Shown here: positions 5,263 to 6,932 of the stretch, piece by piece
Layout of the letters: each line of letters begins with the position of its first letter
Numbering within the stretch: position 1 is the stretch's first letter
Origin: an uncultured Haemophilus sp.
GTDB lineage: Bacteria > Pseudomonadota > Gammaproteobacteria > Enterobacterales > Pasteurellaceae
Direction of reading: 5' to 3'
DNA length: 6,932 nt
NCBI GenBank assembly: GCA_902481695.1
Contig: CABSXY010000105.1
Coordinates: 1 to 6,932, forward strand
Position numbers and translations under genes: made by a program
The notes under the pieces: generated by a model
Database searches by the model: none
Told to the model about the DNA's origin: nothing
The model's input: the letters and a program-made list of their open reading frames with translations, nothing else

Positions 5263-6276
5263 TTATCTCTTCAAAAACGGAGGGTATTCCGCCAAATCCC
5301 CACGCAAATGGCGCGCCAACAGCATTGCCTGAATATACGGCAGCAAACCGATTTCCACTTCTTCACCCAAAAACGGATGCACAATTTTCTCCTGCTTTTT
5401 CGCCTGCAAGGCTTGGAACAAAAGTTTACGCGCATCAGCTTTCAGGCTTACCGCGCCGCTTGCTTCGGTAACAAAATCCTGCGATTTGATTTGCCCGCGG
5501 TTAATCAGCGACAACACCAGCCTGTCTGCCCACCACGCGCGGAATTCTTCCAAAATATCCTGTGCCAAACTATCGCGCCCCGGCCGGTCGGCGTGCAGAA
5601 AGCCCACCTGTGGGTCCAGTCCCACACCTTGCAGCGCGCCGCTGATATCCTTACCTAAAATACTGTACACAAACGACAACAGCGCATTCACCCCGTCTCT
5701 GGGCGGACGGCGATTGCGCCCGTCAAAAGTAAAGCCGCTTTTTTCGCTCAAAAGCTGCCCGAACACGCCGAAATAACGCGCCGCCGCATCTCCCTCAATG
5801 CCGCGCACCATGTCCAGCTCCGCCGCGCCCTTCAACTGCCGCAGCGAAATATTCAACGAATCGACCGCACTTTGAATCGCCGCATTCTCGCCGTAATTGC
5901 GAATTTGCCGCTGAAGCACCCGCTTACTCGCCTGAATCTTCGCCGCAATGATATTGCGCGCAATCGGCACGGGATTTTGCTCCGACACCCGATACTGCGT
6001 CCGACGCAACAGCACATTACCGCTCTGCCGCCCTTGAAGCCGTCCCAAATAACGTCCGTTTTCAGTAAAAAACGCCAAATTCACATTATTTTCACCGCAA
6101 AACCCCAGCAAAAACGGCGACACCAGCACATTCCCAAAACAGAAAATATGCCCGATGGAATGCACCGGCAACTGCGCTACCTTCTTACGCTCTTGCTCCA
6201 CCACCAGCGTCTCCCGCTCCTTATGCAGATAGCTGCCTTGGGTGGTGATGTAGAGCGTGTTTTGCAGTTTGCGCAT
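5263..6276 (-). CDS. cas1: CRISPR-associated endonuclease/integrase Cas1, subtype I-C
   Basis: Cas1 catalyses integration of new spacers at the leader end of the array, together with Cas2. The 337-residue protein begins MRKLQNTLYITTQGSYLHKE, typical of I-C Cas1. The metal-binding residues are visible: E161 in RGIEGDAAARYFG, H228 in GFLHADRPGRDSL, and the acidic group D240/E243/E244 in QDILEEFR. The length is normal and no break is seen. A strong AAGGAG site (6283-6288) lies six bases before the ATG. In a standard I-C locus cas4 lies directly upstream, often nearly overlapping; here there are only 78 noncoding bases and then an unrelated AT-rich gene. Much of cas1 is far more GC-rich than the core genes (43 of 60 bases at 5581-5640), suggesting transfer from a higher-GC donor. 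It contains one exact uptake signal. Confidence 0.96.
   Translation of the reverse strand: MRKLQNTLYITTQGSYLHKERETLVVEQERKKVAQLPVHSIGHIFCFGNVLVSPFLLGFCGENNVNLAFFTENGRYLGRLQGRQSGNVLLRRTQYRVSEQNPVPIARNIIAAKIQASKRVLQRQIRNYGENAAIQSAVDSLNISLRQLKGAAELDMVRGIEGDAAARYFGVFGQLLSEKSGFTFDGRNRRPPRDGVNALLSFVYSILGKDISGALQGVGLDPQVGFLHADRPGRDSLAQDILEEFRAWWADRLVLSLINRGQIKSQDFVTEASGAVSLKADARKLLFQALQAKKQEKIVHPFLGEEVEIGLLPYIQAMLLARHLRGDLAEYPPFLKR
5864..5872 (-). repeat. DNA uptake signal inside cas1
   Basis: Exact AAGTGCGGT core on the minus strand, in a GC-rich part of cas1. An uptake signal in a gene that looks foreign by composition suggests either long residence in a Haemophilus-type genome or spread by natural transformation within the family. 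Confidence 0.85.
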
Positions 6277-6326
6277 GGGGAACTCCTTAAGGTTTGACCG
6301 TGCTTTTTTGGGGTGTTTGTTACTGA

Positions 6327-6345
6327 TAGATTCTAATTCAATCTA
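6327..6345 (-). terminator. Weak AT-rich hairpin upstream of cas1
   Basis: TAGATT (6327-6332) and AATCTA (6340-6345) pair across seven bases, just past the stop codon of the broken gene and about 50 bases before cas1. No T-run follows on the minus strand, so termination is doubtful. The remaining bases up to cas1 (6277-6326) show a near-miss uptake signal (GACCGTGCTTT at 6296-6306, one base off the core) and no trace of a cas4 end. Confidence 0.2.
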
Positions 6346-6354
6346 CTCTTGCTA

Positions 6355-6932
6355 TTAATTTTTAATAATCATAAACTGTTTTATGCCGTAATTAGTTTTA
6401 AGCCATTCTCCATAGTTTTTAATAAGCAAAATTGGTTTTTCCTCATATTCTTTAAAAGGAAATTCAGATTTTGTTTCTTTTAATATGTTAATTACATTCT
6501 GGGCAAAATTTTTGATCGATGACATTTCTTCATTATGTTGTTTATTAAATAATTTGTAAATGAAATAAGATAATCTTCTTGGTTCATATTCCTGTATTGA
6601 TGGCGAATGCCAGCTTATATCTGTTCCTGTTTGAGAGTACGCATAGTAATGATTTGAACTTGTTACAATTTCATGTGGAATAATAGATATATGATTTTTA
6701 AAAAATGGAATATGCTCTATCACTTTACTGTCATACGTATCTTTTATCCGCCAAAAAAAATGGGTCTAATAGATATCGATTATATAAATGGCAGCTATCA
6801 AATAATGATTTATAATATTCATCCTTATCTAAAATCAACGGAGCAACATAAATAGCGTATGAATAAGGTGGTTTATGGTGTTTTTTTAGAATGTTGTGCT
6901 GAAAATCACTTGCTGTTTTTGCTTTATCTCTT
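6355..6932 (-). pseudogene. Unrecognised AT-rich gene, frameshifted at a poly-T tract; 5' end beyond window
   Basis: I do not recognise this protein. The 5' part is open from the right edge to a TGA at 6731-6733 (66 residues, with PPYSYAIYVAPLILDKDEYY and CHLYNRYLLDPFF). The 3' part is open from 6765 to a TAA at 6355-6357; a GTG at 6721-6723 would give a 122-residue ORF, but coding-like sequence (FFWRIKDTYDSKV) extends upstream of it. The frames overlap at eight Ts (6753-6760 on the plus strand as A). Removing one T joins them smoothly as LLDPFFWRIKDTYDSKVIEH, so this was one gene of at least about 190 residues. The C-terminal part has HEIVTSSNHYYAYSQTGTD and ends GIKQFMIIKN. No membrane segment or known motif is visible. 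GC is very low (16 of 60 bases at 6481-6540), typical of acquired DNA. It may be a decayed gene, phase-variable, or affected by a sequencing error. Confidence 0.7.
6753..6760 (-). repeat. Eight-base homopolymer at the frameshift site
   Basis: A run of eight A on the plus strand (T on the coding strand) lies exactly where the two reading frames of the broken gene overlap. Seven Ts would restore the frame. The length is short for classical phase variation but sufficient for slippage or a sequencing indel. Confidence 0.65.

Noticed and set aside
5308..6297. Plus-strand ORFs opposite cas1
   Set aside because: They are antisense frames kept open by the GC-rich codon use of cas1; the translations are low in complexity and have no recognisable domain or ribosome binding site.
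6277..6354. Possible remnant of cas4 upstream of cas1
   Set aside because: No cysteine cluster or Cas4-like end can be read in any minus-strand frame; the stretch is AT-rich and non-coding.
6673..6855. Plus-strand 60-codon ORF at the right end
   Set aside because: It lies opposite the frameshifted gene, whose minus-strand frames read as more plausible protein; it has no ribosome binding site.

Overview
The window most likely comes from a Pasteurellaceae genome close to Haemophilus (H. influenzae / haemolyticus / parainfluenzae group, or Aggregatibacter). It carries seven exact copies of the Hin-type DNA uptake signal (AAGTGCGGT or its complement). The housekeeping genes are AT-rich, and the queA-tgt-yajC-secD order is the one known from this family. 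Every gene I can support lies on the minus strand, so the window reads biologically from right (6932) to left (1).

Left two thirds (1-4466): a conserved core block. In transcription order it holds queA and tgt (two steps of queuosine synthesis at the tRNA wobble position), a hemerythrin-like HHE protein, a small TusA/SirA-family sulfur-carrier-like protein, then yajC and the N-terminal half of secD (Sec translocon accessory complex), which runs off the left edge. The classic E. coli order is queA-tgt-yajC-secD-secF, so the HHE + TusA-like pair sits inside it. A good sigma-70-like promoter lies between queA and tgt, next to an intrinsic terminator hairpin. A dyad made of two opposed uptake signals separates tgt from the HHE gene.

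Middle (4467-4965, no protein gene): a pyrimidine-rich queA leader whose plus strand carries several G-runs, then a very short CRISPR array (two intact 32-nt repeats, one degenerate terminal repeat, two spacers), then an about 190-nt leader. The leader holds a probable pre-crRNA promoter with a perfect 10-bp palindrome built into it.

Right part (4966-6276): cas2 and cas1 of subtype I-C, three bases apart and co-oriented with the array. No cas4 and no cas3/cas5/cas8c/cas7 genes are visible. Immediately upstream of cas1, where cas4 is expected, the DNA becomes very AT-rich and carries an unrecognised gene broken by a frameshift at an 8-base homopolymer (6355-6932, continuing past the right edge).

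Taken together, an acquired adaptation-only CRISPR remnant, or a module whose effectors are elsewhere, sits beside a conserved tRNA-modification and protein-export block. The base composition steps sharply: roughly 40% GC in the core, well above 50% in much of cas1, under 30% in the broken gene. This suggests at least two separate transfer events.
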